Part shown: piece after piece, positions 10,638 through 22,162 of the stretch
Numbering within the stretch: position 1 is the stretch's first letter
Layout of the letters: each line of letters opens with the position of its first letter
Program-made: the position numbers and the translations under genes
Assembly: GCF_910592395.1 (NCBI RefSeq)
Contig: NC_088323.1
Location: 7,504,001 to 7,568,000, forward strand
Length of the DNA stretch: 64,000 nucleotides
Direction: 5' to 3'
DNA from: Lineus longissimus
Lineage: Eukaryota > Nemertea > Pilidiophora > Heteronemertea > Lineidae
Notes under the pieces: model-generated
The model's database searches: none
What the model was told of the DNA's origin: nothing
Seen by the model: the letters and a program-made list of their open reading frames with translations, nothing else

Positions 10638-10891
10638 TGTGGTTTATCCACATTAGAATCCAGGTTGTTCGCCTTTCGTTCCACGTGGCTGATGAAGAGG
10701 GAGCGTAAATACACAGAGCGACATGAACACAATGATTGCTATAACTAGACTAAACTTTAATGAGTAACAATATCACACATACGGTATAGATACAAGATAA
10801 GATAATATGATTGGTTATCAAGACATGAGTAGGAGGAGCCAAGAGTCTTAATGTTGTGAGTGATGCTAAGAGGAATATGCAAATTCCGACA
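10638..10891 (-). repeat. 5' LTR of BEL/Pao element 1
   Basis: 254 bp, apparently identical to 2304-2557. The right target duplication AGGCC follows at 10892-10896. The minus-strand primer-binding site candidate lies just left of 10638. Confidence 0.93.
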
Positions 10892-10896
10892 AGGCC

Positions 10897-11280
10897 CAGG
10901 CCGGTCTGTTGCCTTGCGAGCTTCTGTGGCAATAAAGGTATTACCAAAAATTATATAAGCTCGCTTAAATATTTTTGGTATTACTAAATGCCTTGTAATC
11001 AATGAAGCTTCTCGATCCAATGACCTCCTGAACAACGACCATGTCGTCCACCACAAAACACATTGGAATGTCTGCATTGGCCCGGCAACCAACTTCGTCG
11101 GTTACGGTATTATCCGCAGGTTCCTCCAGGATTGGCACATTTTTACTGTTGCTATTTGTGGGATGGAGGGCACCATCAGATCCAAGTAGCAAACGAGGCT
11201 GAACGTTAAGGTCAAATCTGTCTTGCCGACCGTGCACTTACCAGTAATCTACATGTAGCTATGAGACAAAATTTTCTGTG
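10897..11280 (-). other. Unassigned DNA with one 90-codon frame
   Basis: A minus-strand frame at 10965-11237 (starts MHGRQDRFDLNVQPRL) is open but shows no domain I recognise. It ends beside two copies of GGTATTAC about 40 bp apart. It could be a remnant of another element or chance. Confidence 0.3.
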
Positions 11281-11798
11281 GGTATATTTGGCGGCAAGCT
11301 TGAAAGTCAATATCGCGGCCATCTGGCCTTGATTTCGATTGTTCCATTCGATTGGTCAGACCCGAAAACCCGGGGGTAGGTGCTGGGATTAGGTGCCTAT
11401 CTGCAGTAGATTTTGAGATATCGGCAATAATGTGTCATTTGCTGTGGCCATTTTGAAATCCAAGATGGCAGCCGAAATATGATTGAATGATATCAGAAAG
11501 TTGAGTACAGGCGTAGAAAAACGAGAATTTATCAATTACAATACTCGAGATTAAGATTGAAACGTACTTTTCGAGATTTAGGCAAAAATGTGTAATTTTA
11601 GCAGCCATTTTGAAATCTAAGATGGCCGTCGAAAGTTTGAACGGTGGAAATTCATTTGTTAGGTTCAGAAAGCTAGGAACAAGCATTGAAATCGAGCATT
11701 TATCAATACTCGAGATTTAACTTCAAACGTATTTTCGAGATTAGGGCAAAATAATGTCATTTTAGCGGCCATTTTGAAATCCAAGATATTCAATAGTC
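11281..11798 (-). repeat. Degenerate short tandem repeat, inverted relative to 595-1060
   Basis: The words GCGGCCATCTGGCCTTGATTTCG, CCATTTTGAAATCCAAGATGG and CCATTTTGAAATCTAAGATGG recur, with 'ACTCGAGATT' and 'TTGGTCAGACCCG' spacers. These are reverse complements of the words at 595-1060. The repeat ends at the start of tandem unit 1. Confidence 0.55.
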
Positions 11799-12110
11799 TA
11801 CTTGTAGCTCTTCTTAATAATAAAGGCACGATTAGTGGAGTTATTTTACTTTTCGTTCCAAAGGAACCCGTACAACCACAGGAAACGAACCCTTTTCACA
11901 TTCATTCAATCATGATAATTGTGTGTCAATGAATGATTCATTCATTCATTCATAAACTGTGGGTCGGGCTCAGCAATACTGATGAATAAATCATACTTCT
12001 CGCAAATAAGCATATCGCTATTATGCCAGCTGGGGTAAGAGATATGATGAATGACGCTTTAATGAGATGGGAGGGATAATCTATTCTTTATCTATTTTGG
12101 ACCAATCATA

Positions 12111-12323
12111 TTGATCCGGCTCTCGCATAACAGTTTTTCTGAGAATAGATGTTCGGGTAAACATCAGTCATGCGCACAACGGTCGTTAGCAACGATCACC
12201 GAGACCGTGATGGTCGTCAAGTTGACAAGAATGGCGTCTATCATAGCAACGTATTTGCAAGTTTGGCCCAGATTAGACTCTCATCAAACTACCTTTTATT
12301 TTAACACACGTTGTAGACAGTAA
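12111..12323 (+). other. 70-codon open frame conserved in all three units, unrecognised
   Basis: Starts MIRLSHNSFSEN. Equivalent frames are open at 45697-45909 and 57194-57406 with few changes. The DNA contains GC-richer words (ACGGTCGTTAGCAACGATCACC) and a small dyad ATCAC...GTGAT. There is no domain and no initiation context to judge, so conservation may simply reflect recent duplication. Confidence 0.25.
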
Positions 12324-12371
12324 TTAACAACCCAATACAACATGTTTTTTCGTCAGACAATGATGATTTAA

Positions 12372-13873
12372 AGAGTAAGTAGAATAGAGCCACACTCCTT
12401 TTCATTTCCGTGGCCACAGCCAGCATTTAAAACGACCCTGAAACTACTGAGCGGATATCAGGTCGTATATGAATTCTATGGGCCCATTTACGTTTGGCTC
12501 GCAATTCCCGCCAAAAAACCGCTCTGGTCCATGGAGGCCGCCATTTACATCGTATGACGTCACAATTTGTATGTTACGTCATGTCGACCTCTATTGTTCC
12601 GACGTGCGTAAATTTCGCAAGTACCCGACCCGTCGGCGACACGAGGGGTATATTCGACTCCCCGTTCTCCAGCGTTCCGGAACAGGCGAACACGTTCCCG
12701 AGTCTTGAACGGGATAGTGCTATTGTCAATCGCACAAAAAATAACGTAAAAAGCAGACGAACCGTCTTTGTCCGCCATCTTTGTTCTTGGTCCGTTCCCG
12801 CTGCACCGGCAGACGAGTTGTGGTCTCACTAGCCAGTGCAATGGCCGGGCCTACCTGGCTCCACAAATGGCGCGACGTCATTTCATGCATACCCCTGTTC
12901 AAGTGGCTGTCGACCTTGCAGTATATCACTCTCACACATAAACCTATACATTTCTGAATAGCTTGTCGCTTCTAGAATACATCTGGCCAGCTTTCATTGT
13001 TATCAAGTAATTCAGTCATGAGAACATGGGGGCAGCACAATACATGAGACACCCTGTACATCGATGAAAATTTTGAAAATTTCACCTTGTCGCCTTATAA
13101 CTTGACAATTAACATGGATGGTGAAATAATATTTTTATAAACTTCTACTTATCACCTTGAGAAAGCCAAATAATAACAATTTTAAATTTTGATACCAAAA
13201 TAGGGTGGTGCCGTTGCGGCTTTTCTTTGAGCATTTTGACCGCGAAGTCTTACCTTGAGAACATGTGCACTCTGACAGGAACCAGTTCATGTCAACATCC
13301 GATTGAGCTATAAATAACATGCGAGGCCTGGTCACTGCGGACGTGCACAGAAGAAGCTGATATTTTCCTCAAATAATCGTCAGAGCTACCTCTTCACAAA
13401 ATACCCAGGACACCGACATTTGAACATGCAGCAAAAGCGATATGATAGGCTTATCTGTATCCATGGTAATCGCCTGAGATTGAAGAACTTTTTTTAGGGG
13501 GGGACCAATGTTGACCTGATCACCACTGGCTAGTGAGACCTGTGTGGGATGTGGGAACAGGAACGGTTCCCGAACGCGTTCTCGCGTGCTCGACTCCTTC
13601 GAGAACACCGTTCTTGGTCCGAGAACGCGGGGTCGAATACACCCAATGACGTCTTTCTTGGATTTTACATGGTATGACGTCATTTTCCAAAACATGGTCG
13701 ACGTCTCTTTTTTGGGGCCAAGATATTTGCCCCTTAAACGGCCGATTGAAATCTCCGATATAGGTCATGTGGCAATATTTCAGCACAGAAATATGGACAG
13801 CTGTGATATATCGAGTTAATGTCTCACGATCAAACAGTATTTCGAACGATTTTAAATGCTTTCTACTTACTCT
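12372..13873. mobile_element. TTAA-flanked non-autonomous DNA transposon (MITE-like), 1502 bp
   Basis: The terminal inverted repeats AGAGTAAGTAGAA ... TTCTACTTACTCT are perfect over 13 bp and flanked by TTAA at 12368-12371 and 13874-13877. Units 2 and 3 show the empty site (AATTTAAACGATTTTTATAG at 45951 and 57449). Longer imperfect inverted matches lie inside: GTATGACGTCA near 12551 and 13671, GTCTCACTAGCCAGTG near 12823 against its complement near 13522, and GTTCC(C)GAACG-like words on both sides. No transposase frame is recognised. TTAA targets suit the piggyBac or Kolobok superfamilies. Confidence 0.85.
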
Positions 13874-14197
13874 TTAAACGATTTTTATTGTTGTCCAGGC
13901 AAGAGATTCCATAGTTCAATTCGTTTTGTACATTGTATGTGTGGCAGTTTAGGTGCGAAAACGTAGTTTTTGCGCCTAATCGTGGTATCGATCGTGGAAA
14001 TCGTGGTATTAAACTTCCCTAATCCTCACTCCAGGCGACACTATTGGGTAAAGTAGGAGTTCCGGCCTTGAATACACAATATTTAGATACGCTTCCCGAC
14101 AAGCTGGGGCATTGACTCTCCAGGGTGTTTTCCCAAGGGCGCAGATAGTGTAAGGGGCCAAATACCTTCACTGTGTTGTTCACCAGCATAGCGCCGA

Positions 14198-14518
14198 GTG
14201 GAACAACAGCAACAGCGAATCTTGACACTGTATCGCCCTGCTTCATTCGCTAAATGCTGGCTATTTCATTCTGTATCTGTGCAGTACATAGTTACAAGAG
14301 ATAACATTGTGGATTATGATATCAACCTACCTCCAGATGGGACATACGGCTTCACCCGTCTGCTGTTATTTCTGTGCATGCATGCACTCAGAGAAATTAA
14401 AAACGCATACATCACAGTCGGGCGTTTCATTTCGCCCCTTTTTACTTGTGTGGCTGAGGTACGTCACGATCGAATGCACATTATAAACTGTTTATTGCCA
14501 AATCGAATCAAGGAATAG
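14198..14518 (+). other. ~105-codon open frame shared by the three units, unrecognised
   Basis: The shared core reads DGTYGFTRLLLFLCMHALRE and continues for about 50 more residues. Equivalent frames lie at 46175-46519 and within 57903-58286. Substitutions are scattered and the N- and C-termini differ between copies. I recognise no family, and it could be a chance frame in duplicated DNA. Confidence 0.25.
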
Positions 14519-16358
14519 GGAAGCCAAATAAAGCAGCGCGATTTCGATCGAATTCGGCTGTAACACATCGACCGACATACGATTTTGAGGACTGACTTGA
14601 AAAGCAATCAGAAAATCAGTCCTGCATGACGACGAAACTATTCGTGAGCTGAATAAGTGCAGCTCACTTCATTGTATTCGCCAGATTGCCAACATGTGTT
14701 ACGCCGTGTCTCTGCGTAAGGATGTCATCTCCGACAAATATCTTCAGTTACATCAGAGGCCTCTTACATTGTATCTGCACCATGCAGTATTAGTCACAAA
14801 TACATGTAAAACATAAATCGAGAGCATTCTCGTGAATGGGTCAATTTCGAATTGACGGTCGAATTGAGCGACTAATTCCAATATGTGAATATCCATTTGG
14901 TCAGTTACAAGATTGTACGTCCGAATACTGAAGATGAGCTGTAAATTGAAATGGGCATAAAAAAACTCAGCATTTGAGGTGAAATCTTCGAGGTGACAGA
15001 AGAGTCATAATGTTGATGCTTTTCCATGTTTTCTCCTTGCATTACCTTCATCTTGGCGGCGGGTTCTTTACAGAAATAGAAATGGCGAATTAGCACACCT
15101 CATTAGAATTATGTGGAATATGGGTGTGAACAGCAGTTTGAATAGGCTTAAGCATGTTTAGACCGAAAATCAGCTTTTAAGGAATTTTTTGTTGCCTTGG
15201 TAATGCCATTTCAGTGATCAGATGTGGGCTTGTGTTTTTGCCTCAGATACATTATTTGTCACCTCTGATACAATATACAAAAATTGGCATCCATTTAATT
15301 TCATTGAAATCCCGTTTTCCCAGATCTAGTAACTGATACGCTATGCCTTCGACATAAAAAATCGATGGATGAAACTCTAGGTAAAGTCAAGAGTACATGT
15401 TCTTGTTTGTGTCACCTAACACTTCGGCTGTAATCTCACGAGCATTCTCCTGTGGGTGTCCTTTAACATTAGCAGCCCCACGTTCGCCGTTCTTCTCATC
15501 CACGCTGGCCCTTTGCCTGGTTTAGCAGTTTATTGTGTGGTAATTATCTCCCCTCGGTATACCATTTCGCTCACTTGCTGATCGCTTTAAATGACAAAAT
15601 TTACCAAGTTTATTGAAAATAACAAAGCGCATTGGCACAAGTTGAACAGTAAAAAGAGATCCACCGAGTTCCATTTCACTCTCTGATCAATATTCATTGA
15701 TTAGAGAAATCAATAGATCTCCTTTCAATTAATATCTTTCTCTGTGTATATCATCGTTCACGGTACAAAATGGATTGTATAGTTTAGGAGTTGATTCGGG
15801 GAAAAAAGAATGATTCGACAAATAATTTCAGTACTGCAACATCTGTATTGCAAATGTCCCGTATTGATTTTCATTTTCATAATATCGATCATTTGGTCGT
15901 TTGTTATATTACAAGTATCATGTTCACACTAGTCTATCGTTGCTTATCTAGAAGATAAATATTTCCTGTGTGCTCTGTGATATAAATCGTCTATGCGATA
16001 TGTGAATATAATAGTACCCATCTTATATTTTATCAGTAAGATTTATTTTTATATCTAACCCTCTATCAGTATGAAGAGCACTTTTCTAAACTGCTTCCGA
16101 TTATATTTTTACTTTAACTTGTCTATCAGTGATATAGTTAGCGCAGCAAAACATTGTCACCTATCACTTCCCGAACTTATGACAAATAATAATAAAACGT
16201 ATATTTCTACGGCGCCTTTCCGTGGGGTATACCAAGCCCAAGGTGCCACCGCTCCATAGACCCTTTCGAATAGAAATGTCTTCAACTCTGCCTAGAATTT
16301 GTCAATGTCAGTTTCTCTCCGCAATGAACAGGGCAACGCGTTCCATTGTGTTGGACCA
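14519..16358. other. Unit 1 spacer, no gene recognised
   Basis: Non-coding in appearance and alignable to 46520-47943 and 58287-59813. Unit 1 keeps about 140 bp (15483-15625) and about 100 bp (15665-15768) that are missing from units 2 and 3. Units 1 and 3 share a stretch near 15246-15400 that unit 2 lacks. It ends at the left target duplication (GACCA, 16354-16358) of the gypsy element. Confidence 0.5.
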
Positions 16359-16480
16359 TGTCATATTTATGGCCCCATATATTAGTAGAAACGCAGATCT
16401 GTCAAAATCGGTTTATTAACATACGACAACAACAACGGATATACCGGGTGTTACAGAAGCAATGCTACATGAACATTACA
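16359..16480 (-). repeat. 3' LTR of the gypsy element
   Basis: 122 bp with TG...CA ends and one mismatch to 24597-24718. Confidence 0.93.
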
Positions 16481-16494
16481 TCCCTCCTCTTCTT
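16481..16494 (-). promoter_or_regulatory. Polypurine tract of the gypsy element
   Basis: Plus strand TCCCTCCTCTTCTT, which reads AAGAAGAGGAGGGA on the coding strand immediately upstream of the 3' LTR. This is the expected primer site for second-strand synthesis. Confidence 0.85.
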
Positions 16495-16874
16495 GATAAG
16501 AAAGTGCTCTGAAACTAAAATTAACACGTTTAACTGTTGCGCTTAAAACCTAAAGACTTTCCTCGACTGCTAGGTTAAAATCTAAGAATCCTGGCTCTAC
16601 TGAACAATAACTAATCGAATGAATCCTTACCACTGGTAAATCCTTATACGCGCACTACGATGCGTTATTTCCTATTATCCAACTGAACGAAGAGAATCAT
16701 CGGAATTACTAGAACTAGAATAATCCACTAATATGAGAATAAACTAATCCAAGAATAACTAACTGTCCTTGAGGAAAATAAGTATGTAGTCCAATGATTG
16801 CCCTTTTAGTTCACAATTGTCTTAATAAAGAGATCACTTCGAGTCATAGTTCATAAGAAATGTTAGGGCATTTC

Positions 16875-18134
16875 TTAGCGACATACCATAACATAGTCCT
16901 TGAAACGAACAGGCAGTGAATGTCCTCTGGTTGATCGACGTAGGCCTACTGGAGTCGCATCTGGGATCTCGTTAGAAGTGGTAGTCTCGACATCTGGCGT
17001 TGGAACATCAGGGAGTGGCGGGACGAGCATTTCGGTATCCTCGTTCTCCGGGACGTCAATCAGCTCTTCCTTTTCGTCTTCACGAATGATGTGTCTGTGT
17101 GGAATGCTCTTAAAATGTGTTACATTCCTGGTCACTCTCTGTCCACTTGGACGCTCTGCAGTAACCATATTACCATCTCTGGCAGTTACACGGAGGGGAT
17201 CAGGGCTGAATGGAGTGGAGAGCTTGTTCTGTCTTCGTTGACGTACCAAGACTGCGTCACCCTCTGAAAGACTGCTTTCCTTAACGTGGCGTCTCTTATC
17301 AGCATACGCTTTCATCTTCGCTTTCTGGATATCGTCTCTGTTTCTGATGATTGCATCTGGCACGGGACTACGGGCTGCTGGACTAGAGGCTGTGATCTGC
17401 GGCAGCTGTGTCTTCATCTTTCTACCAGTGAGGGCTTCAAATGGCGATACACCAGTCGTTGAATGTGGAGTGGCACGATATTGGCGAAGAAACTTCTGCA
17501 GTTCTTGCTTCCAATTCTGACCAGCGATGTGTGCAACTCTGACAGTTTTAGCCATGGACTGCATAAACTTCTCGGCTTCACCATTAGCTTGAGGGTAAAG
17601 TGGAGTGATCTTTCGGTGCTTGAAACCAAGGTAGCAGGAAAATCTTGTGAAGTCTTTTCCATTGAAGGGTGGGCCGTTATCGCTCTTCAGGACTTCTGGT
17701 ATACATTGTCTTGAAAATATGGCATCAAGTTTGGGTATGACGGTCTTAGCTGCAGTAGACGCTATAATCTTAATTTCGAGAAACCGGCTGTAATCATCAA
17801 TGAGTACCATCAAGTAATCAGCTGTCGGCACGGGTAGTGGGCCCAAGAAATCGATGGACGTTTCTTGCCATGCTGACTTCGGGAGTGGCGTCATCTTCAG
17901 CGGCTCCGGTTTTTCAGCTCCACGGCTGCTGGCGGCTTGACAGGGTAAACATTGTCGGACTTCTTCTTCGACCAGGGCGTCAATACCAGGAAACCATATC
18001 TTCTCACGTAAGAGGCTCTTCGTCTTTACTATACCTTGGTGACCAACGTGTGCCAACTCAACTGCTCTCTTCTGGAGTGTCTTCGGAATCACTAGGCGGG
18101 AACATCTCATGATGGCACCATTATGGACAGCAAA
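16875..18134 (-). pseudogene. pol: Gypsy integrase
   Basis: Open for 411 codons from the first Met at 18110. The frame is continuous with the upstream protease-RT frame except for one TAA (18135-18137). The HHCC zinc site (LAHVGHQG...CLPCQ) is followed by the core DFLGPL (Asp), KSDNGPPF (Asp) and QANGEAEKFM (Glu). The C-terminus ends in a basic tail (GLRRSTRGHSLP) common in this gypsy lineage. The enzyme would catalyse insertion with a short target duplication; the flanking GACCA repeat shows that this element was integrated by an active one. Confidence 0.9.
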
Positions 18135-20171
18135 TTAATCTCTCTGGGGGTAGAAAGGTCTCATGGTGTCATCACGTTTCGGCCAATTACCAGTTTCGAT
18201 GGATTTCTTCACTTTCTGCAGTACAGGATCAGCATTGGTACAGGCTTGAACTTCATCAAATGTCATCGCCTTCGGGATAGCATTTGTACACAGGTAGTTA
18301 ATGTACAAATAATCATCGGTGTGGTCTGGATCATCTGGGCTGGCTACAGGGTGTCGGCTCATAAAATCGGCTGGATTTTTGTCGTCTTTACCAGGGCGAT
18401 ACTCTAGGGTACAATTATACGGCATGAGTCGTAATCTCCATCGCTCGATTCTGGCTGAGGCAGGCTTACGGCTGTTGAAAATACCAATCAAAGGCTTATG
18501 GTCAGTGAAGATCTTGAATGACTTGGAACCATACAAATATAGATGGAAATGCTCCAGGGACCATACTACAGCTAGCATCTCACGTTCTGTCTGTGAGTAT
18601 CTCGTCTCTACATCGGTGAGGATTTTGCTACCATAACTGATGACTTTTCCTCGCTGTGTTAACATTGCTCCTAATCCTTTGGGGCTGGCGTCTACGGCTA
18701 CTTCAACATCAAGATCTGGATTGTAGAACGACATGACCTTGGCTCCTGTAAGGGATTCCTTCAAGTCGATCAGGGCTTTGTCGTGTTCTTCAGTCCATTC
18801 CCACTTGGTGTCTTGTCTTGTCAGTTCACGCAGTGGGGCTGCGACATGAGCATAGTCTGGTATAAATCGTGAGAGGTACTGCACCATTCCTAAAAGGGAC
18901 TTGACTCCACTGGCGTCTTGCGGGGCTGGGGCGTCTACGATCGTCTGTATCTTCTTGGGATCAGGTGAGATTCCTTCGGAGTTAAAAATATGACCATAGA
19001 ACTTGACTTGGGACTTGTAGAAGTGACACTTCGGTAAATTCAGGACTACACCGTGTTCTTTAAGTCTTTTCAGTACTGCTTTCAGGTTCTTGTCATGCTC
19101 CTTGCGATTCTTGCCAAATATGATGATGTCATCTGATATATTCTTGCAGCCGGGTAGACCATGCAAAATTTCAGCGATGGCATTCTGGAAAATTTCTGAT
19201 GCAGCATTTATGCCAAAGAACAGTCTCTTGTATCGTTTCAAACCAAGGTGTGTTGAAAAGGTTGTGATGTATCTGCTCTCAGGGGCCAGTTCCAATTGAT
19301 GATAAGCACTCCTCATATCCAGTGTGCTGAACACCGTGGCACCATTCAAATTATTCACCAAGTCATCTAATGTGGGCATCAAGTGTCTTTCACGCTGTAT
19401 GGCTTTATTTGCTTCCCTCATGTCCACGCATATTCTTATTCCTCCTGATTTCTTCGGGACTACTACAATCGGGCTTATCCAGGGTGTCGGACCCTCGACG
19501 TCCTCAAGTATGTCCTGAGCGTCTAGTCTTTCTACTTCTTTCTCTATATCCTTCCTGATATGAAACGCTATGCGCCTGTGGGGTTGCTGTTTTGGCTTGA
19601 CAGACTCATCGATATGAAGCTTTACTGATCTGTTCTTTATTTTACCAATTCCTTCAAACATGTCGCCAAACTCGCTGAGACCTTCTGGTAACTTGGGGTG
19701 ACTTTTGACTTCGTTCACAATATGGAGTATGCCCAGAGCTGTGGCAGTCCATCGCCCGAGCAAATTGCCACTGTTACCTTCTGTTACGTAGAAATTGCAG
19801 AACTTTGATTCAGCTTTGAACCTGGCTGTCGTCTTGAACATCCCTTTCAAAGGCATTGGGTCTTTACTACCATAAGTGTATATGCTGGTGTCTGGAGGCT
19901 GGAGTTGTAGATGTGGCTTCACACGGCGGATGACTTTAAAGGTTTGGGCATCAACGACGTTCACAGAGGCTCCAGAATCGACCATCATCGAAATCTTAGT
20001 GTATCTGTCTTTCTTTCCAATGGTTATAGTGCAAATGTTAGGCTTTGTAGGGCTACGGGCTTGCGCACAGAAAACATAGTCATCTTCAACTACGTTGTTG
20101 TCCTCGATGGTTATGGCATTGGCGTTATGGACACTCTGCCTAGATTGGTTCTTGCTGCGGCAAACGTCCAA
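18135..20171 (-). pseudogene. pol: Gypsy protease, reverse transcriptase and RNase H
   Basis: 678 codons. The aspartic protease has MMVDSGASVNVVD. The reverse transcriptase follows, with PWISPIVVVPKKSGGIRIC, motif A FSTLDMRSAYHQLEL and motif C ISDDIIIFG (YxDD replaced by ISDD, with both Asp kept). RNase H follows with VAVDASPKGLGAML, REMLAVVWSLEHFHLYLYG and FTDHKPLI, then NPADFMSRHP. The first codons restore the second zinc-knuckle Cys (VCRSKNQ) in a frame different from gag, consistent with a 2-nt deletion in the knuckle. Apart from the final TAA the frame is intact, so this part is young. Confidence 0.92.
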
Positions 20172-20395
20172 AATGGTTCAATTTGTTGCAAACATAACAT
20201 TCTTTTCCATTGGCAGGGCATCTGTCTTGGTCTCTGTGTGGTTTTCCACCACATCGTTTGCATTGATGTTGACTTTGAGGGACCCTGGCTTGGCGGAAAT
20301 CACGATTGTCGGTGACCCTGAACTCTCGAGTATCATGCTGTCTGCGATCATTGGAGTCATGGAGTTGTCGGTGAGCGCCTAACACGCAGCTCCCT
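20140..20395 (-). pseudogene. gag: Gypsy gag, zinc-knuckle part
   Basis: Contains CKRCGGKPHRDQDRC and CYVCNKLNHFGR. The second CCHC knuckle loses its last Cys because the frame shifts beside it (gag continues LPQQEPI, while pol continues VCRSKNQ). It is separated from the main gag at 23817-24465 by the LINE. The exact LINE border near 20390 is not resolved. Confidence 0.75.
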
Positions 20396-20561
20396 CGGCT
20401 CTTCACAAAACCTGGATTTATTTTCGGAATACAAACTCCAGTGCAGCCAGTTTTTGTTGTGTCAGATTGTGAATGTTCATGGACCATCTTGAACTGTCTT
20501 TCAAATCTGTGGGACTTTAGCAACATATTCTTTTCATCATGCCCAACTATCAGGTTGGCCC

Positions 20562-22162
20562 TTGAGGATTTTGCCAGACATGTTTGCTATGTACACATGT
20601 ACATGTGCAGTGCTTCTGTGCTTGACTGAACTTGTGTCACTTTCAAGCAGGACAATGCTCTATTCAAGGAGTGAACTGAAGGACTATTCAGTCGGATCGC
20701 CCATTTCACCTAAGTTGGTTAAATGCTTGAAGGACTTGCATTTGTGCAAAAGGACCTCTACTAGAAGAGGTAAACGTGCTGGCAGTCGTCGTACCAAAGT
20801 GGACAATACCATCGTGAAACTGATGACTTGGAATGCGAGGTCACTTAAGGATAAGGTGTCGTGCCTTACCGAAGCTGCAATAAGCCACAAGTCAGATATT
20901 GTGGTGTTAACAGAGACCTGGCTATCGGGAAAGGATTCAGACAATATTGTCATTTCGGAAGTAACAAAAGACTTGTCTGGATATCATTTCATTCATAAGC
21001 CGAGGTCCACCCGCCGAGGTGGTGGTGTTGCAATCTTACTTCGTGGTGATTTTTCATTTAGTCAGCATGAAACTGAATGCTACCACCATTTCGAATACAT
21101 GGATGTATCTGTATTGGCATCAGGTGATACGACACGAATCATTGCTTTATATCGGCCTGACCCTTTTCCTAGAAACATGACACCATTCTTGGAGGAATTC
21201 TCCACTCTTCTCAAGACTCTCGTGGCGACCTCTACACATCTAGTGATTATTGGGGACTTCTATATTCACGTCAACAAATCACGTGATCCCATTGTTATAC
21301 GATTTCACCAGCTACTAGACACTTTCAATCTGATCCAAAGTGTCAATGAACCGACGCACATCAAGAACAATACCCTCGATCTAGTGATCTCCAAAAGTGA
21401 TGATAAGCTCGTTTCAAGGATAGGGGTTGATCCATCGTTGCCTCCTGATCATTTCGCTGTGTTTTGTGACCTGAGGGTTGCAAAACCAAAGTCATCTGGC
21501 AGAAAAATGATCAGTTACAGAAAACTCAGAGACATTGATATCGATGCCTTTTGTGCAGATATTGCAGACTCTCCTCTGATTCAGAATCCAAGTGCTGATT
21601 TGACTACTCTAGTCTCGCAGTATGAAAGTTGTCTACAAAACGTTCTTGACACTCATGCACCGTTGATCTCCAGGACAGTGTCAGCCCGCAGAAAGCCTGC
21701 ATGGTTGACTGATGAGGTCAATGACGAGAGGTGTGTTCGGAACCAGTTGAGGCGGAGGTGGTTGAAGGACAGGACGGAAATCAGCAGGCAGCTTTACCGT
21801 GCACAGAGCTCGTCTGTTTCCAAACTCATCCGAGACTCCAAGGCTGTTTTCTACCGAGATAGGGTCGAGGCCTCAAATGGAAAGGACCTGTTCAAAACCG
21901 TTCGTGATCTTCTCGGAAAGGGAAAATCGGTTTCCTTGCCAGAAAACACCGAGCCACAAAGCCTGGCGGATGACTTCAGCCTTTTTTTCACTGACAAAGT
22001 TGAGAAGATTCAAGATAAACTGGCCGATCAAAGGAACGAATCCGGTGTCTGTTTGTCCGCTGAAACCCAGCCGTCCTCAGTTCATACGATTCAGTCTCTA
22101 CCGCCCTGCACTGCTGAAGAATTGAAGAAGATCCTGCTAGTAGCCCCGCCAAGTCATGTCGT
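20562..22162 (+). pseudogene. LINE ORF2, APE endonuclease part
   Basis: A basic N-terminus (RRGKRAGSRR) leads into the AP-endonuclease-like domain: LMTWNARSL, LTETWLS (catalytic Glu), VIIGDFYIHVN (Asp; Tyr replaces the usual Asn) and LPPDHFAVF (His). The enzyme would nick target DNA to prime reverse transcription. The likely start is Met 20655 (MLYSRSELKD) or further upstream. The frame leaves homology near 22155, where about one base has been lost and the RT continues in another frame. The GDFN to GDFY change may reduce activity. Confidence 0.86.

Larger units (their letters stand above)
2304..10891 (-). mobile_element. BEL/Pao LTR retrotransposon 1 (complete boundaries, two nested transposons)
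   Basis: Two direct 254-bp repeats (2304-2557 and 10638-10891), starting TG and ending CA, bound the element and look identical base for base. They are flanked by the same 5 bp, AGGCC (2299-2303 and 10892-10896), as expected of BEL/Pao integration. The internal minus-strand reading frames run in BEL order: gag with zinc knuckles, aspartic protease, reverse transcriptase, RNase H, integrase and a C-terminal DUF5641-like domain. Next to the inner LTR edges lie a candidate primer-binding site (minus strand TGGTGCAGTGACCAGGA, 4 bases inside the 5' LTR) and a purine-rich tract (GGGCCGGAGAA) before the 3' LTR. Without the two nested transposons the element is about 6.05 kb, an ordinary BEL length. 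The coding frame carries three in-frame stops and one frameshift. Confidence 0.93.

Noticed and set aside
10965-11237. Retroviral-type protease fragment
   Set aside because: VVDDMVVVQEVIGSRSFIDY looked faintly protease-like but lacks D-S/T-G and neighbouring pol sequence.
12494-12832. 112-codon frame in the TTAA MITE
   Set aside because: No domain; the MITE has overlapping open frames on both strands because of its GC-richer inverted segments.
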